64,000 nucleotides of DNA from Neoceratodus forsteri. Lineage: Eukaryota; Chordata; Ceratodontiformes; Ceratodontidae. The DNA lies in assembly GCA_016271365.2 (NCBI GenBank), contig CM028132.1:1191193001-1191257000 (forward strand). The letters are read 5' to 3'. Under the pieces are notes generated by a model. It ran no database searches. It was not told the origin of the DNA and was given only the letters and a program-made list of their open reading frames with translations. Below are positions 1-11,349 of the stretch, in pieces (position 1 is the stretch's first letter; each line of letters begins with the position of its first letter). The position numbers were made by a program, and so were the translations under genes.

Positions 1-303
1 AAGATAGCTCTCCAGCATTTTCAATCAATGTCTCTGAGTGGCCTGGTTTAATTTCTGGCAGTGCTGGCAGGGCTCGGTGTCGTGGGTGGGGCCAAGGCAG
101 ATCAGGTATGAAGAGTGACCGTCCTCAGGAATCTGTTTGCCACAGGCACACTTTAAGGAGCAGTCAGAAGATGAAACAGGTGCAGAAGACAAACCTGTTG
201 AAGGAAACACCGAAAATTCAATGCTTAACATGGAAGACAAAATGAAATTAAAAAAAGGCGTGAAAGCACGGGAATGGCGGTTGACTGTAGCAGCGATGTT
301 CAC
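1..303 (-). pseudogene. DIRS-like gag (ORF1) zinc-binding fragment
   Basis: Reads on the minus strand from an ATG at about 303 towards the window edge. The C-terminal half has a cysteine/histidine pattern (C-x-C-G, then C-L-G-x-x-H, then C-x-x-C) that matches the layout in the DIRS gag at about 8000-8110 (C-x-x-C-G, C-x-x-C-L-G, C-x-x-C). It lies next to a sequence resembling the inverted terminal repeat of the 43.9-58.5 kb DIRS element, so this is probably the 5' part of a minus-strand DIRS element whose rest lies left of the window. The assignment comes from within-window comparison and knowledge of the family; the reading frame is short and its completeness cannot be judged. Confidence 0.55.
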
Positions 304-480
304 CTAGGTCTGATGTGCATGAGTCGACGGCGGGAAAAGAACTGAGATGGTGTGGGGACTGCCCTCCTACATAAGCCTAGGCTGATGTCAGCTAGCTAGA
401 AGTTTGCTGTGTGGTCCTAGCACCTGGCGGCATAGTCCTACTGGTGTGGTCTGTTGCAAGAGCCTTCCTTGAAGTAAGAT
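304..480 (-). repeat. DIRS-type 5' inverted terminal repeat (partial)
   Basis: On the plus strand this segment shares ordered blocks with 58110-58250, including 'aaaagaactgag', a GCTAGC-rich core and 'gtggtcctagcac'. The latter region is the 5' terminal repeat of the DIRS-B element. Position next to a DIRS gag fragment and the same minus orientation support the call. The outer boundary is approximate. Confidence 0.5.
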
Positions 481-524
481 CAGTATTTACAATAGTCTTA
501 CCTCCTTCCTTCCTTCCTTTTTCT

Positions 525-700
525 CTGTCTCTGAAATAGAAACATAGAAGTTGACGGCAGATAAGGACCGCAAGGCCCATCCAGTCTGCCCATTTCTTTT
601 TCTAAAATACGCGTGAGAAATGGTACTGATTTTTTAAAACAACCGTGCTGCCCAGTGCCCATACAAGACAGCGTGGTGGGCCATCCAGCATGGCTGATCG
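525..700. repeat. Probable dispersed retroposon fragment
   Basis: Contains the phrase 'aggcccatccagtctgccca' preceded by 'gaaacatagaa', which I recall as a dispersed repeat motif in vertebrate genomes. The family cannot be fixed from sequence alone and the limits are arbitrary. Nothing else is visible between 480 and 897. Confidence 0.25.
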
Positions 701-897
701 GTTGCCACTTCCATTATTCTCCCCTCCTTGTCTGATCACACTCCAGTAACCTCCAGTGAGGATAGTGAGCTCTGGGAACATGGGCTGGACAAAAAAAATC
801 TCCACAAATTGAATGAGGAAGGATGTCTCCAGCAAGAACAGCTGAGAGAAGAACTTGATCCTACTGGTTGCTTCTCTTTGAACATGTCACCTGTAAA

Positions 898-1092
898 GAC
901 AGTATAGCGCGGTGGTTTAAGGCTCTGAGCTGCAAATCTGGAGACCTGGGTTTGAATCCCACAGCCCTCACTTGCATACTGTGGGACCCTGAGCAAGTCA
1001 CTTAACTTCCCTGTGCTCCCAGATTGCACCTGTAAACAAGCTTTCAGCTTAGTGTGTCTCACCTGGTTAAACAATTGGGGGGAAAAAAAAAC
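898..1092 (+). mobile_element. tRNA-derived CORE-SINE, short form
   Basis: Has a pol III A-box-like start ('tagcgcggtgg'), a B box ('gggtttgaatcc'), a MIR/CORE-like block ('gagcaagtcacttaac') and the family tail ending in 'cacctggttaaacaa' plus an A-rich stretch. Five further copies occur in the window (16841, 22373, 32196, 48268 and 55400). This copy lacks the roughly 18-bp extra segment before the B box seen in the long form. No convincing target-site duplication was found. Confidence 0.85.
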
Positions 1093-2140
1093 AGAAGTTG
1101 TTGGTTTGGAGGTTTTTTCTCTCTGAGTGAAGGTAAAACTTTTAAACTCGGCTAATAAGCATTCATAAATATTAAACTGACCATGGACTGAGGGAATATA
1201 CTTATGCAATTTACATGTTTGTTTGCACACACAGTTAATGGATCCAGACCTGCTTTGTCTATAGAGCTCTAAAGACAGAAGCTAACTTACGAACCAATCT
1301 GCAGCAAATAATCCTGAGCTGTCAGTACTGGAACATTTTATTTCAGACTCTGACCATTTTGCAACATACTAGAATTACTAGTTTGAACCATTTTTTCTGT
1401 TTCACAAACCAGAAACTTTTTAGTTCAAACCAAAAAAGTGATGTGAACCAGAAATTGCTCAGAATAGATCATGTGCCAAATTTCCACATAAACAGACTAT
1501 AAAATCTTGCTTAGGAAAACATGTAACATCAGGATGTTTTAGTTTTACTAAATCTATCCCTTTACAAGTGTTTTCCAACTTCAATGTAACAAAATAACAA
1601 AACAAGATGTTGATCGTAGCGAACCACAAAACCAGTGGTTCGTGAGATCCATTTTGGTTCATGATACATCAAATCTGCAAACCAAAAACACTTGGGCAAA
1701 CCAGAAATTTATGGTTCATACGGGGTGCCTATTTTTAAAACCATATAGCTCGGAAAGCATATTTTTCACCAAACCTTCAAAAGGCACTACCTTAGCACAG
1801 ACCATATATACCCTGAAAGTTTTGTGCAGAAATCTGGTACCATGTAACCTGTACATGAGAGCAAAAAATGCAAAAAGAAAACAACATGTTAAGTATAGGG
1901 AAGCATGTGACCTTTTTACAAAAAAGGTGTATCCAGATCTCGGAAACCGCACAAGGTGCAGTCATGAAACTTTGCACGTCTTGGGACTCTTTAAGCCTGA
2001 CTGTGCATGGCAAATTGTGGGCTATTTAATCAAACAATGCCAAAGTTATTAAGGTGCAAAATTTGGGGTTTAACATTAAACAGCCAACTCAGCCCTGACT
2101 ATAGGGATGCTACTTATATCTATATAAATATACATGGTGA
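1093..2140. other. Unassigned AT-rich sequence
   Basis: Short open frames on both strands have no recognisable motif and overlap each other. I see no repeat terminus, splice structure or RNA gene here. Confidence 0.4.
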
Positions 2141-2396
2141 TAGTGTGGTTCATTTGGTAGCACATCAGCCTTTGTGCCAGCAGGTTGTAGGTTCTAGTCC
2201 CACACTGGAATTTGGCACATATCATTAATGCTGGTACCCGTGTCAGGTATTAAGGTGATGCTGTTTTGTTGGGGTGTGCTGTCCTTTGCACTGCACATTA
2301 AACTGAGCCCCAGCCTGCCTTTTCTGATGTTTTTTCTGGTGAACAATAAAGATCCCATGGCATTTCTTGAAAACAGTAGCAGAATGTTTTTATTAG
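2141..2396 (+). mobile_element. Second tRNA-like SINE family (single copy here)
   Basis: Starts with a tRNA-like head containing 'tttggtagcacatcagcc' (A-box-like) and 'gtaggttctagtccc' (B-box-like). It continues into a tail with 'aataaagatcccatggcatt', a phrase resembling the 3' part of widespread vertebrate SINEs. It shares nothing with the CORE-SINE. The 3' boundary is estimated from where the recognisable tail stops. Confidence 0.55.
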
Positions 2397-3239
2397 TGCA
2401 TGAAGTTAAACAAAAAGGAAAAACATTACAATCAGATATCACACAAAGAAATCCATACACCAAAACTCAACTGTTTTCCTGCTTACAGAGTGAAGGAAAT
2501 CTGCTAAAAAAATCTATAAAGTTTCTATAGAATACATAGGAAAACAAGAATAAAGGGGAAAAGAAAAAGGGCTACCTTTGGAACCCCATATCGAGCCTTC
2601 TCAACCCAGGTTAATCCAGGTGTGTGTATCTGTAAGCTGTAAAATGGTGAGCTGAGAAGGAATTTATTTCCATAAACTGCCACTATATCATTATTTAATA
2701 TATGGAGTTGGATTTTAATAGGGCACAAAAGTATACAAAAATTATCTGTAATACTATCACCCCGAAATGATAATACCACACTTCAAGAGTGATAATACTA
2801 TCATTCAGCTCTCGTAATACTATCGTATGGGACCTAAACGATGGCAATACCACCAAATGACAACAGCGCATGCACTAGTCTGTCTCCCCGTCTTCAAAGC
2901 ATGCCTTCCAACTGACCGCTTTTCATTTGTGGGTGGGCAGAACAGTTTAAAAAGATGGCGACCAGTCTCTCGCTAAAGCGAGTGTTTGTCATAACACTTA
3001 AAGCTTCAAAATTTTAAAATCTGGTCAATCCTACATCCAAGGACACAGAAAAGGTAGGATCTGACCAGCAAACAAACACAAAAACCCCGTTTTGGGGCTG
3101 AAGGGGCTGACCAGGGAGGCCGGAGGGAGGGGTGGGAGCACGGGCGCAAGGAGCTCCGAGTCACTGCGTGAGACCAGCATGGAGAGACTCCTTCGCTACA
3201 GAAGAAAGAAACACTCGGATCCATATATTAAAAAAAAAC
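2397..3239. other. Unassigned
   Basis: Includes a stretch with repeated 'gataatac/taatactatc' words near 2750-2830 but no definable element, terminus or coding signal. Confidence 0.35.
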
Positions 3240-3349
3240 AATGGATAGGTCACTGGGCATTACGGGTGACATACCATCTCAAGGTTCTGGACACACAGGA
3301 ACCTCTTGATGGTATTACTCACCGATAATGCCCAGTGACCTATCCATTA
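3240..3349. repeat. 110-bp fold-back (palindromic MITE-like)
   Basis: Left arm 3240-3286 and right arm 3299-3349 are near-perfect reverse complements ('aatggataggtcactgggca' pairs with the right end). The spacer is about 12 bp. It lies between A-rich and T-rich flanks. Such hairpins usually derive from palindromic DNA-transposon MITEs; no TSD is certain. Confidence 0.6.
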
Positions 3350-4033
3350 TTCTTTTTATTTTATCTAGCAGGACCTGTGTAATGCCCCAAAGTAAGGGGA
3401 TAAAACAATGGGGCATCACAGCAAATGCAGAGGGCTTAGACTGCCTCAGGGGTCCCCATGATGTTGTAGGGGTATGAGGGGCATAAGTTGTGGGAGCCCC
3501 TTTGTAGTGTCTTCCCACCAGAACATTGTTAGGCAGGGCACTTTGTGTAAAAGAAAAAAAAAGTTTTTCTCTTCTCTGCTGCCTGTCTCGCCATTCTCCA
3601 CCCCACAAAATTAGGCAGCATGAGGTGGGCACCCACGCACTTAGTCCACTGTCTCTGTCCAGCACATGGTGCCCTGTTTGAATCCTAGCGTTTGTTGTGG
3701 TAGCGGGCTCAGGGTTCTGGAATTAGAACCCTGAGTGCTTTTTCAAACCTAATGAAGCTGTTTTAAGTTAGTTCATGCTGGGCTGTTGAGTGAAGAGGAG
3801 GCACCTAGGAGTGCGAGAGACAAGAGGCTTACCTGTAGATTGAAGCTGTCTCATCGCCTCTGCACTGGTACCCCCTCCTTCAGCCAGCAAAGACTTCTGT
3901 TCCATCTGCTGCTCCTGATGTGCAGTGAATCAGCAGTCGTCATCGTTGAGAAGAGGAAAATTCTGTTCCATGGTGGTGTGGGATCTGTTAAGCTACATTT
4001 TTTTTTGTTTGTTTCTTGTTCCCTGAGTGTTCT
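3350..4033. other. Unassigned flank of the Gypsy element
   Basis: No motif recognised. The 5' LTR start could lie further left than called, since the two LTR copies only align from about 4034. Confidence 0.35.
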
Positions 4034-5910
4034 GGTCCCTCGCTGGTGGCAGAGAAGAGCCGCATCATTGACCATCAGGTGTCGGGAGAACCGCAAGGCC
4101 CCCTGTTACCCACCGCTCACCTGCCTCCTCCTCTCACGGTTCTCTCCCACAGTCGGAGACCTCCTGCCTCCTTGTACATCTACTTCACCCCAGGCCGGGG
4201 TGGTGAGTCAGGTGGCAGCACATTGAAGAGTGCTGGCCGCCTAGTTTAATTAAACTTTAAAAGACTAATTCATTGGGCACTTGGGCGCCACGAGAGGAGT
4301 AAGGGAGGGTCAACTTAGAAATTTAAATATTTTGGGCAGCGACACCCATGGGGAGGGGCCAGACATGAAAGCCCACAAAGGAAATATTTAATTATTCATG
4401 AGGGGCAGGGCCAGCCTGGAGTGACTGACAGTAGGGCTTTGATTAGGCCTACAATTAAAGGGGCAACGCCAGGCCCAAGTAATTAAAGGGGCAAGCTAGG
4501 CCCACTGAGCAAACAAGGGGGGCAGCCATTCAGGTGTCCCGCAGCAATACAGAAAAGGACAAAGAAGGCCCAGGTGGGAGAAGGGCATCACAGGCCCTAG
4601 ATTAAAAGGGGCCAGATTGGGTCTGCAGTAATTAAAGGGGTTCTCTACCAGTAGGCCAGCAGTTATGAGGGCAAGGGAAACCCAGAAAAAAAAGAGAGGG
4701 CATTGACCCAAAGATATGCTAGGGTTGCCAGATCCTGGTATTGAAGGGACCAGCAACAATAGTAATCTTGAGAAGGGTCAGTGAGGAAAGAAAGAAAAAG
4801 AAAGGTGCTTAGCACAGAACTGCTATTTAGTGACTGTTTAATACTGAAATGTGTACCTGAACTGTTGTGTTGATTGCAAAGTACCAAGACTGTGTTATTA
4901 GTGGGATTGTGGTCATTTGCCCCTGCAACAAACAATTTGCCCCCGTTTCTGGTTATTTGCCCCTGCAATGAACAATTGCCCTGAGACTGTGGTTATTTGC
5001 CCCTGCAACGAACAATTGCCCTGGATTTGGGGAATTTGTCTGTTCCTGATAAATTGCCCTTGCAACGAACAACTGCCCCGGATTTTTGGAATTTGCCCCA
5101 GTTCCTGGCAAACTGCCCCTGCAATGAACTGCCGCCCCCGAATTTGGGAATTTGCTCCTGTTCTTGGCAAATTGCCCCTGCAAAGAACAATTGCCCAGAT
5201 TTTGGGAATTTCCCGTTCCTGGCAAATTGCTCCTGAAACAAACAATTGCCCCGGATTTGGGGAATTTACCCGTTCCTGGAAAATTGCCCCTGCAACGAAC
5301 AACTGCCATGGATCTTGGTAATTTGCCCATTCCTGGCAAATTACCCTACTAATGAACAGTCCTCTTGGTGTAATGTGAAAGTGTATCAACTAGCTCCAGT
5401 GTTGCCAACGCATGTGGATAGATTCAATCTTCTGCCACGATGTTGTTCCACAGTGCTGTCTGTCATTCTACTCATACGGAATCAGTCTCTACCCAGAGGA
5501 AGACGTCTCATCATCTCTCTTCTCCAGAAGGTGTCCTCTCAGAAAATCATTGACCACGTCCACCGAGGTCGAGTTCACCGAAGTCAAGTCCATCAAAACC
5601 TGTGCAAGTTGCACCCGCTATTTTTAGTGTTCCTCAGTTTGAAGTCAAATACACTGAAGTTCAAGTGCATCACGTCCACCGTGCCAGTGTCGTCTCTTGG
5701 TTCCTGATCCAGATGTCCCAAAGTTGGCCACACTCAGAAGTGTGTGCTTGTCCTGGAAGAACCTTGTCTACGTCCCCTGGTCGTTCTCCGCAAGTTAAGT
5801 CCGTCAAAGCCCAGTGCGGGACATGTCCGCCGTTTTATTGTTTTGTTCCAATTTCTTGTGTCGACACTTCGGAATCAACCGACTTCACCTCAGATTCTTC
5901 TGGTTCCTGG
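4034..5910 (+). repeat. 5' LTR, left part
   Basis: Aligns co-linearly with 19744-21340: 'gtggcagagaagagcc' near the start, 'gcctagtttaattaaa', the minisatellite, then the block ending 'cacctcagattcttctggttcct'. It is interrupted at about 5910 by the LINE insertion and resumes at 15479. Confidence 0.85.
4908..5347 (+). repeat. LTR minisatellite, about 7-8 units of about 57-60 bp
   Basis: Head-to-tail units built on 'tgcccctgcaacgaacaa' followed by 'ggatttgggaatttgccc' and 'gttcctggcaaatt'. The same array in the 3' LTR (20590-20798) has only about 3-4 units. Several overlapping open frames on both strands here result from the repeat and are not genes. Confidence 0.9.
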
Positions 5911-6639
5911 TTGCATTGGATATTACATCCTTTAGCCACTAGAAGGCCCAGTTATAAGCACACTTACCCAATCCAATACAATATAGTTCCTGCCTCATTT
6001 CACTTATTGTGTGGTCAGTCTACCACTATTCATCTGTCTTTGCCCCTCCCTCTTCTACTGATTGATACTGATTTTTCCCATTTGCAGCTGATAGTCTTTT
6101 CGCCCACTAAAGGGGTTTTCCCCCTAACCATTCCAAAGCTGCTCTACATCTCCTTACTCTCTACTACTCCTGGCACTCTTCCTTTACTGCTCAGCTGCTA
6201 GGGGTACCTACACTCCATTACTAAGTCTGCTCTCCTTCGCCCTCTTGCTACAGACCTCACACAGACTGAAGCACCTTTCCTCCACACTAGGCACCTCGTC
6301 CCCAGACTACCCCACAGTGACTCGGCCCTCACCCACCCTCGACACACCCGTGCCCCCCCAACACTCCCACCCTGCCAACACCCTCAATCCCTCCACCCTC
6401 CAAGGCCTGACCTGGACCCAGCTCTCCCCTGCCATTCCCACCCTTTGCACTTTATCTATCCCATGCACCCTGATTCTAAAGTCCTCAGCTGGGTGTTGAC
6501 CCAAGGGTCTCCATCGCCACCGGCCACTAACCAGAATAATTACACTGCCATTATTATTATTATCTGGTAATGTACACCCAAACCCAGGACCTATTGCTTC
6601 CAGCCCTTCTAAACCCTGTACTGCAACTGGCCTCTGCTT

Positions 6640-7177
6640 TGCATCCTTAAACATTTGCAGTCTCCTAAAGAAATCTGCTGCCCTCCAGTGCTGCATCGTT
6701 CAACATCAACCTGACATAATTGCAGTGGTAGAGACTTGGCTCTCCAAATCCACCCCTGACTCCGCTATCACTCTCCCTGGATATACCATCTACAGGGATG
6801 ACCGAGTAGGCAAACACGGTGGTGGTTGTGCACTACTCATGCGGGACTCCCTTATAGGTCAGGCACTCCCAGCTCCTAAACTTGATTATGGAGCCCAAGC
6901 CCTCACCTTAAAAATAACACCTGACCACGCCCGAGGTCCTCTCTTCCTCACGGTCTCCTACGTACCCCCGAGGAATCAAAACCAAGCGGTCCAGTCCCTC
7001 ATTGACTATCTCACATCTCCCTCAAAAGTGGAGCAAGTCATCCTAGGTGATCTCAATGTTAACTGGCTTGCCTCCACTGCCTCCCACATAAGGGACTCCT
7101 TTGCTGCACTGGATATGTCCCAGTTAGTCACCCAGCCACCAGATTCAACCACTCTACTGGCACCAGTACTCTCCTAG
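6640..7177 (+). pseudogene. LINE AP-endonuclease domain
   Basis: Translates to an APE-family endonuclease: start-like 'LNICSLLKKSAAL', the metal/active-site motif region 'DIIAVVETWL', 'GYTIYRDDRVGKHGGG' and the GDLN motif ('VILGDLNVNWL') in order. The open frame starts at 6725 and stops at about 7177, after which the domain's end is frameshifted. In a working element it would nick target DNA for target-primed reverse transcription. Its downstream RT continues on the far side of the DIRS insertion. Confidence 0.8.
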
Positions 7178-7408
7178 ATGTTATATCTAACCCCCTACAA
7201 AATCCGGGATGTCACTGTCCTCCCCAACTTTCTTAGTGATCACTCCCAGTCCTCTGTCTCTGGTCATCCACCACTCTGAAGCCAGTGTCCCAGGCCACTA
7301 TACACTGCCGTTTATGCCCCGGCAGCCTCAGAAAATTAAAATAATACCTAGCCCAGCTAGACTGGTCCCCTATCCAGTGCACCCCTGACATTGACTCAGC
7401 TCTTGACC

Positions 7409-7575
7409 TTCAAACACCATGAAGTCTTGCTATATTATAACAATAGCAGTCAGCCACTGCAGCTGAACTGCCCCGGAGAGGAAGGAGTTAACTCCAGAAG
7501 ATCTGGAGTTCTACAGCGCGAGGGCGCTGTGCCCAAAGCTCTATCTGGCAGTTTCAAATGAAACTGTCAGATTCT
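7409..7575 (+). repeat. DIRS-A left inverted terminal repeat
   Basis: Begins 'ttcaaacaccatgaagtctt' and is the reverse complement of the right terminus through 'ctgaactgcc', 'ggagttaactcc' and 'tttcaaatgaaactgtcag', with small indels. Identity falls off after about 7575, although a short match ('gtctgtgtggaaaa') recurs at about 7740. Confidence 0.9.
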
Positions 7576-7969
7576 TTACTCCGCTTCACTGAACAGTCGC
7601 TCGGAGATCAGCTCCTTCAGCTCGGTTCATTCTCGGTTCAGCGAGTATTTTCGGTTCATTTGAACGGCAAAGAGATTATTATTTTACCGCATTTGGGTTT
7701 TAAAGCTCTATCTGGTAACCGTAAGTACTAAAATTTAAGTCTGTGTGGAAAATTAATTATCGGTTCGGTTTGAACCGATTGGTTGATTTTCTGCATTTTT
7801 AAAAGTGTACAGTGGGTTTTAGAGTGCGTGTTCCTGTTCTTATCGGTTCTAAAAAAAATGGAATTATAACGTTTTTTTCAAGGCTATTCCGTGGACACGG
7901 TAAGGAACCGATAAGGGTGTCTTGCTCTGGCACTGCCATCAAAAGGGCAAGTTTTGTTAGGCTGGCATT

Positions 7970-9480
7970 ATGTCTGAGAAACCCAAAAGAAAACCGGCCC
8001 ACTGGTTTCAACACTGTGATGTCTGTGGGGACGCTGTTGGGCGCTGACCCACACACCACTTGTGTTTATTGTCTGGGGGCTGACCACCTCCTGTCAGACT
8101 GCCAGGTGTGTAAAAATTTCCCTGCAGCCACCCTGGAGAAGAGATTGGGCCGGCTCAGGGAACGAGAGGCCAAAAAGTCCGCTGACCCGGATGGCCAGCC
8201 CGGTCCAGTACCCACTGGACCAGAGGGAGTGCCCTCTGACCAGGGCGAGACTTCCTCGGGCAAAAGGAAGGCTGGTTCAGAGGAACCAGTCCCAAGTAAA
8301 GACAAGGAAATCAGTAGGTCTGGAGTCCAAAATTGTGTCTCCAACTGCTGCAGAGATAGCTAAAGCCATTCAGATTGTCCAGTCACTGTCTCAGGGATCT
8401 GTAGAACCACCAACAGCTGGTAAAAGGTTGGTTCGTTCAGTCCCAGTGGTTCAGGATTTTGAAGTTGAGGATTTTATGAACCACAGGAGGGGAGGAGGAT
8501 TTGATCAATATATGTGTGGCTGGGGGTCTGGACGTGCCCATTGAACGGACATCTCTCCAGACAGACCTTTAGAATCTCCTCCTATTCTGTCTGAGTCCCT
8601 TCTTTCTTTACTTTTTACAAAAGGTTGCAGAAACCCTCGCTTCCTTTAGAGGAGGCTGTGGATGAGCAAGAGGAGCCTGATTATGTGGAAATGATGGATA
8701 TTCCAGAGTCTAGGAGGTTGTCTATTCCTTTGCATAAGTCATTTAGGAAGCAAACAACAAAGATTTTAAAAATCCTCATTCTGTCCCTCCTGTAGATAGA
8801 AAAATGGACAGAAGGTATACTTTGTCAGGCTCGGATACAGACTTCCTTACTGAGCAGTGTAGTCATGTAGGTGTGGTACAAGCTGCAGCCTGTGACAAGG
8901 CTAATATTCCTCTGGCCTCACATCCTCCTCATAAGGATTCCAGGAAGATTGATGCCATGGCGAAGAAACAGTATATGGCAGCTTCTTTGGGACTCAGGCA
9001 GGCAAATTATATGGCTTATGTAGCTAGATATCAGAAATCTAGGTGGGACACAGTATTGCAGTTATCAGCAGGCCCATGGGCCAGCTGGCTAGTGAGTTGG
9101 AACAGGTGGCTGCTGATGGCATTGAAGCCTCTAAAGTTCAATTTCATACTGCTGTTGATGTTAATGATGTTTCTTCTAGGGTCATGGCCACTTCTGTAGC
9201 TTCCGTAGGTTGGCATGGCTCAGATGCACTAATCTGTCCCAAGATACCCAGTCAAAGGCTATGGATTTTCCTGTAGTGGGAAATTCTCTTTTGAGAGCAA
9301 ACAGAAAACTATATGAAAAGATGGATGAATACAGAACTACCTACAAAAGTGCCCAGGCTAAGGAGAAGCATGCCATGCCACAAAGGCATGCTCCCAGAGG
9401 TAAGGGCAGGCCCTTTTCCAGGCCTTTTACAATTTCAAGCCTCCTCTGCTGTCTGCAGAGGGTTTCTTCAGAGGCAGGGT
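7970..9480 (+). pseudogene. DIRS-A gag (ORF1)
   Basis: Putative ATG at 7970. The N-terminus has a basic start, then a zinc-binding-like cluster ('CDVCGDAVG' and, after a 1-nt frameshift near 8041, 'CVYCLGADHL' and a C-x-x-C pair), then a charged Pro/Gly/Lys-rich linker. The conserved downstream gag segment 'AASLGLRQANYMAYVARYQ' is at about 8965-9025, followed in another frame by 'LEQVAADGIEASK' at about 9090. The same landmarks occur in DIRS-B (57.0 kb) and in the 31-32.6 kb remnant. ORF1 of DIRS elements is thought to be the nucleic-acid-binding structural protein. Several frameshifts make this copy non-functional. Confidence 0.75.
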
Positions 9481-9484
9481 AGGC

Positions 9485-10330
9485 GTGGCACAAGTAGACC
9501 GCCCCTCCCTCAGCCTAAGGCTGCTGCTAAGCAGGCACCTGATGGGGTGTCCAGGGCCGATTCTCCTGTACGGTGGGGGCAGGTTGGCCTATTTCAGCGG
9601 AACTGCTGTCCCTAACTACGGACAGATGGGTTCTGAGGTAATAGGCCAGGGGTCTGGTTCTCAGCTTCAAACACTTTCCAAAGATGAGAGCCAGGCATTT
9701 TCCACCAAATCCTTCAGAAGCCCTTGCCTCGAAGCAGAGGTTTCTGCTCTGCTGGACTGCAAAGCAGTGGAAAGGGTTCTTCCTTGCCATCAGGGCAGGG
9801 GCTTTATTCAAGATACTTTCTTACCCCAAAAAGACAGGAGAATGGCGGCCCATTCTAGATTTAAGATACTTGAACAAGCATCTGTTGAAACCAAAGTTCA
9901 AAATGTTGACTCTGGCAATGATATTGCCTTCCCTAAGAGCCAGGGGACTGGCTAGCTTCCCTGGACCTCAAGGATGCCTATTTTCATGTTCTGATCAGGC
10001 CTTCTCACGAAAGTACCTCAGGTTCGAACTGCCCTCAGGCCACTACCAGTTCAGGGCAATGCCCTTGCCTTACCTCTGCGCCAGGGTATTCGCAAATGTC
10101 TCGCTGTAGTAGTGGCTCACTTAAGAAGGCAAGGGGTTGCTGTGTTTCCCTACCTGGACGACTGGCTCATTGTGGGTCAGTCTCCAGGTCAGGTGAATCC
10201 CACTTGCAAGTCACCCAGCAGCTTCTCACTTCCTGGGATTCCTGCTAAACTTACCAAAGTCAGTTCTGGAACCAGTTCAGGTCCTAACTTTCATAGGCGC
10301 AGAATTGAACACAAGGTTAGCTAGGGCTTT
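9485..10330 (+). pseudogene. DIRS-A reverse transcriptase domain
   Basis: Conserved RT segments lie in order but in more than one frame: 'GGRLAYFSGTAVPN' (about 9575-9620), 'KKTGEWRPILDLRYLNKHL' (about 9825-9885, RT motif with R/D), and 'VAVFPYLDDWLIVG' (about 10135-10180) containing the catalytic YLDD box typical of DIRS RT. A full domain would synthesise cDNA from the element's RNA. The frame breaks between these blocks make this a pseudogene. Confidence 0.85.
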
Positions 10331-10589
10331 TCTTCCTGGAAAGGGTGGACAGACTCATCGCCCTGGCATCCTCCTTTACTCTGCGGGTCTCTCGACCAGC
10401 AAGACATTTTCTGCAACTCCTCGGCACATGGCTGCTTCCACAGCTGTCGTGCAGGAGCAAAGATTCCAGATGAGGGACATTCAGTTCCATTTGAGGCCTA
10501 TTGGTCTCAAAGGAGGACCCCTTACCAAGCTGGTCCCAGTTACTCAAACTCTGATCCTAGCCCTCCACTGGTGGCAGGTCCAGAGCAAT

Positions 10590-11010
10590 TTAAGACAGGG
10601 GTTCCCTTCATTCCCATTCTCACTCCTCACCCTCACCACGGATGCCTCCCTGTTGGGGTGGGGGCTCACCTGGGCGACCTTGCCACTCAGGGTATGGTCT
10701 CCTCAGGAGTCTCTGCTCCACATCAATCTTTTGGAACTCAGAGCTGTCTTTTTAGCTCTTCGGGTTTTCAGATTCTGTCCAGAACAAAGTGGTTCAAGTC
10801 AGGACAGACAATACCACACAATGTGGTACATCAACAAGCAAAGGGCACTCGGTCTTCAGCCTTGTGCACCGAAGCAATGAAGTTGTGGTCTCTGGCTTAC
10901 TCCTGAACACCTCCCTGATAGCGGTTCATCTCCCAGGGAAGGACAATGTCCTGGTGGACGCCCTCAGCAGAATTTCTCTCAGGGCCATCACGAATGGGCT
11001 CTGAATCCAC
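10590..11010 (+). pseudogene. DIRS-A RNase H domain
   Basis: Follows the RT. Recognisable pieces are 'TLTTDASLLGWG' (first catalytic Asp), 'INLLELRAVFLAL' (Glu motif), 'VRTDNTTQCGTS' (Asp motif, in another frame) and 'VHLPGKDNVLVDALSR' (terminal D motif before the domain end). The order matches Gypsy/DIRS RNase H. The domain is frameshifted at least once. Confidence 0.8.
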
Positions 11011-11349
11011 AAGTGCTGGGGTCTGTCTTTGCCAGATGGGGCACTCCTCAGATAGATCTTTTCGCAGCCCCAGACAACCACCAACTTCCTCTTTTCTGTT
11101 GCAGGCCTCCAGTTCTGGGCTCAGTCCCTGGACGCCTTTCTGTTGGACTGAAAGGAAGTTCCTGTATGCCTTTCCCCTTTCTCTCCTTTTCAGGGTACTA
11201 GTAAAATCAGATCTCAACCTTGCAGAGTGATTCTCTGATTGCTCCCAGATTGGGCCAGACAGCCCTGGTACCTCTGCTCCTGTCCTTGGCAGTCCACCCT
11301 GCCCTGAGCCTGCCCAGAGTCCACGACTTACTGGCCTGTGCACAGGGGA

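Noticed and set aside
898..1092. tRNA gene from A- and B-box-like motifs (also at 2141, 16841, 22373)
   Set aside because: No cloverleaf can be formed around an anticodon, and the motifs continue into SINE bodies with CORE block and A-rich tails.
2750..2850. Satellite made of 'gataatac' words
   Set aside because: The words recur without fixed spacing, so no repeat unit can be defined.
4908..5347. CRISPR-like array
   Set aside because: Units are head-to-tail variants of one sequence without unique spacers, in vertebrate-type DNA.
4908..5389. Several overlapping 60-160 codon open frames on both strands
   Set aside because: All are translations of the LTR minisatellite; the peptides are internally repetitive and present on both strands at once.
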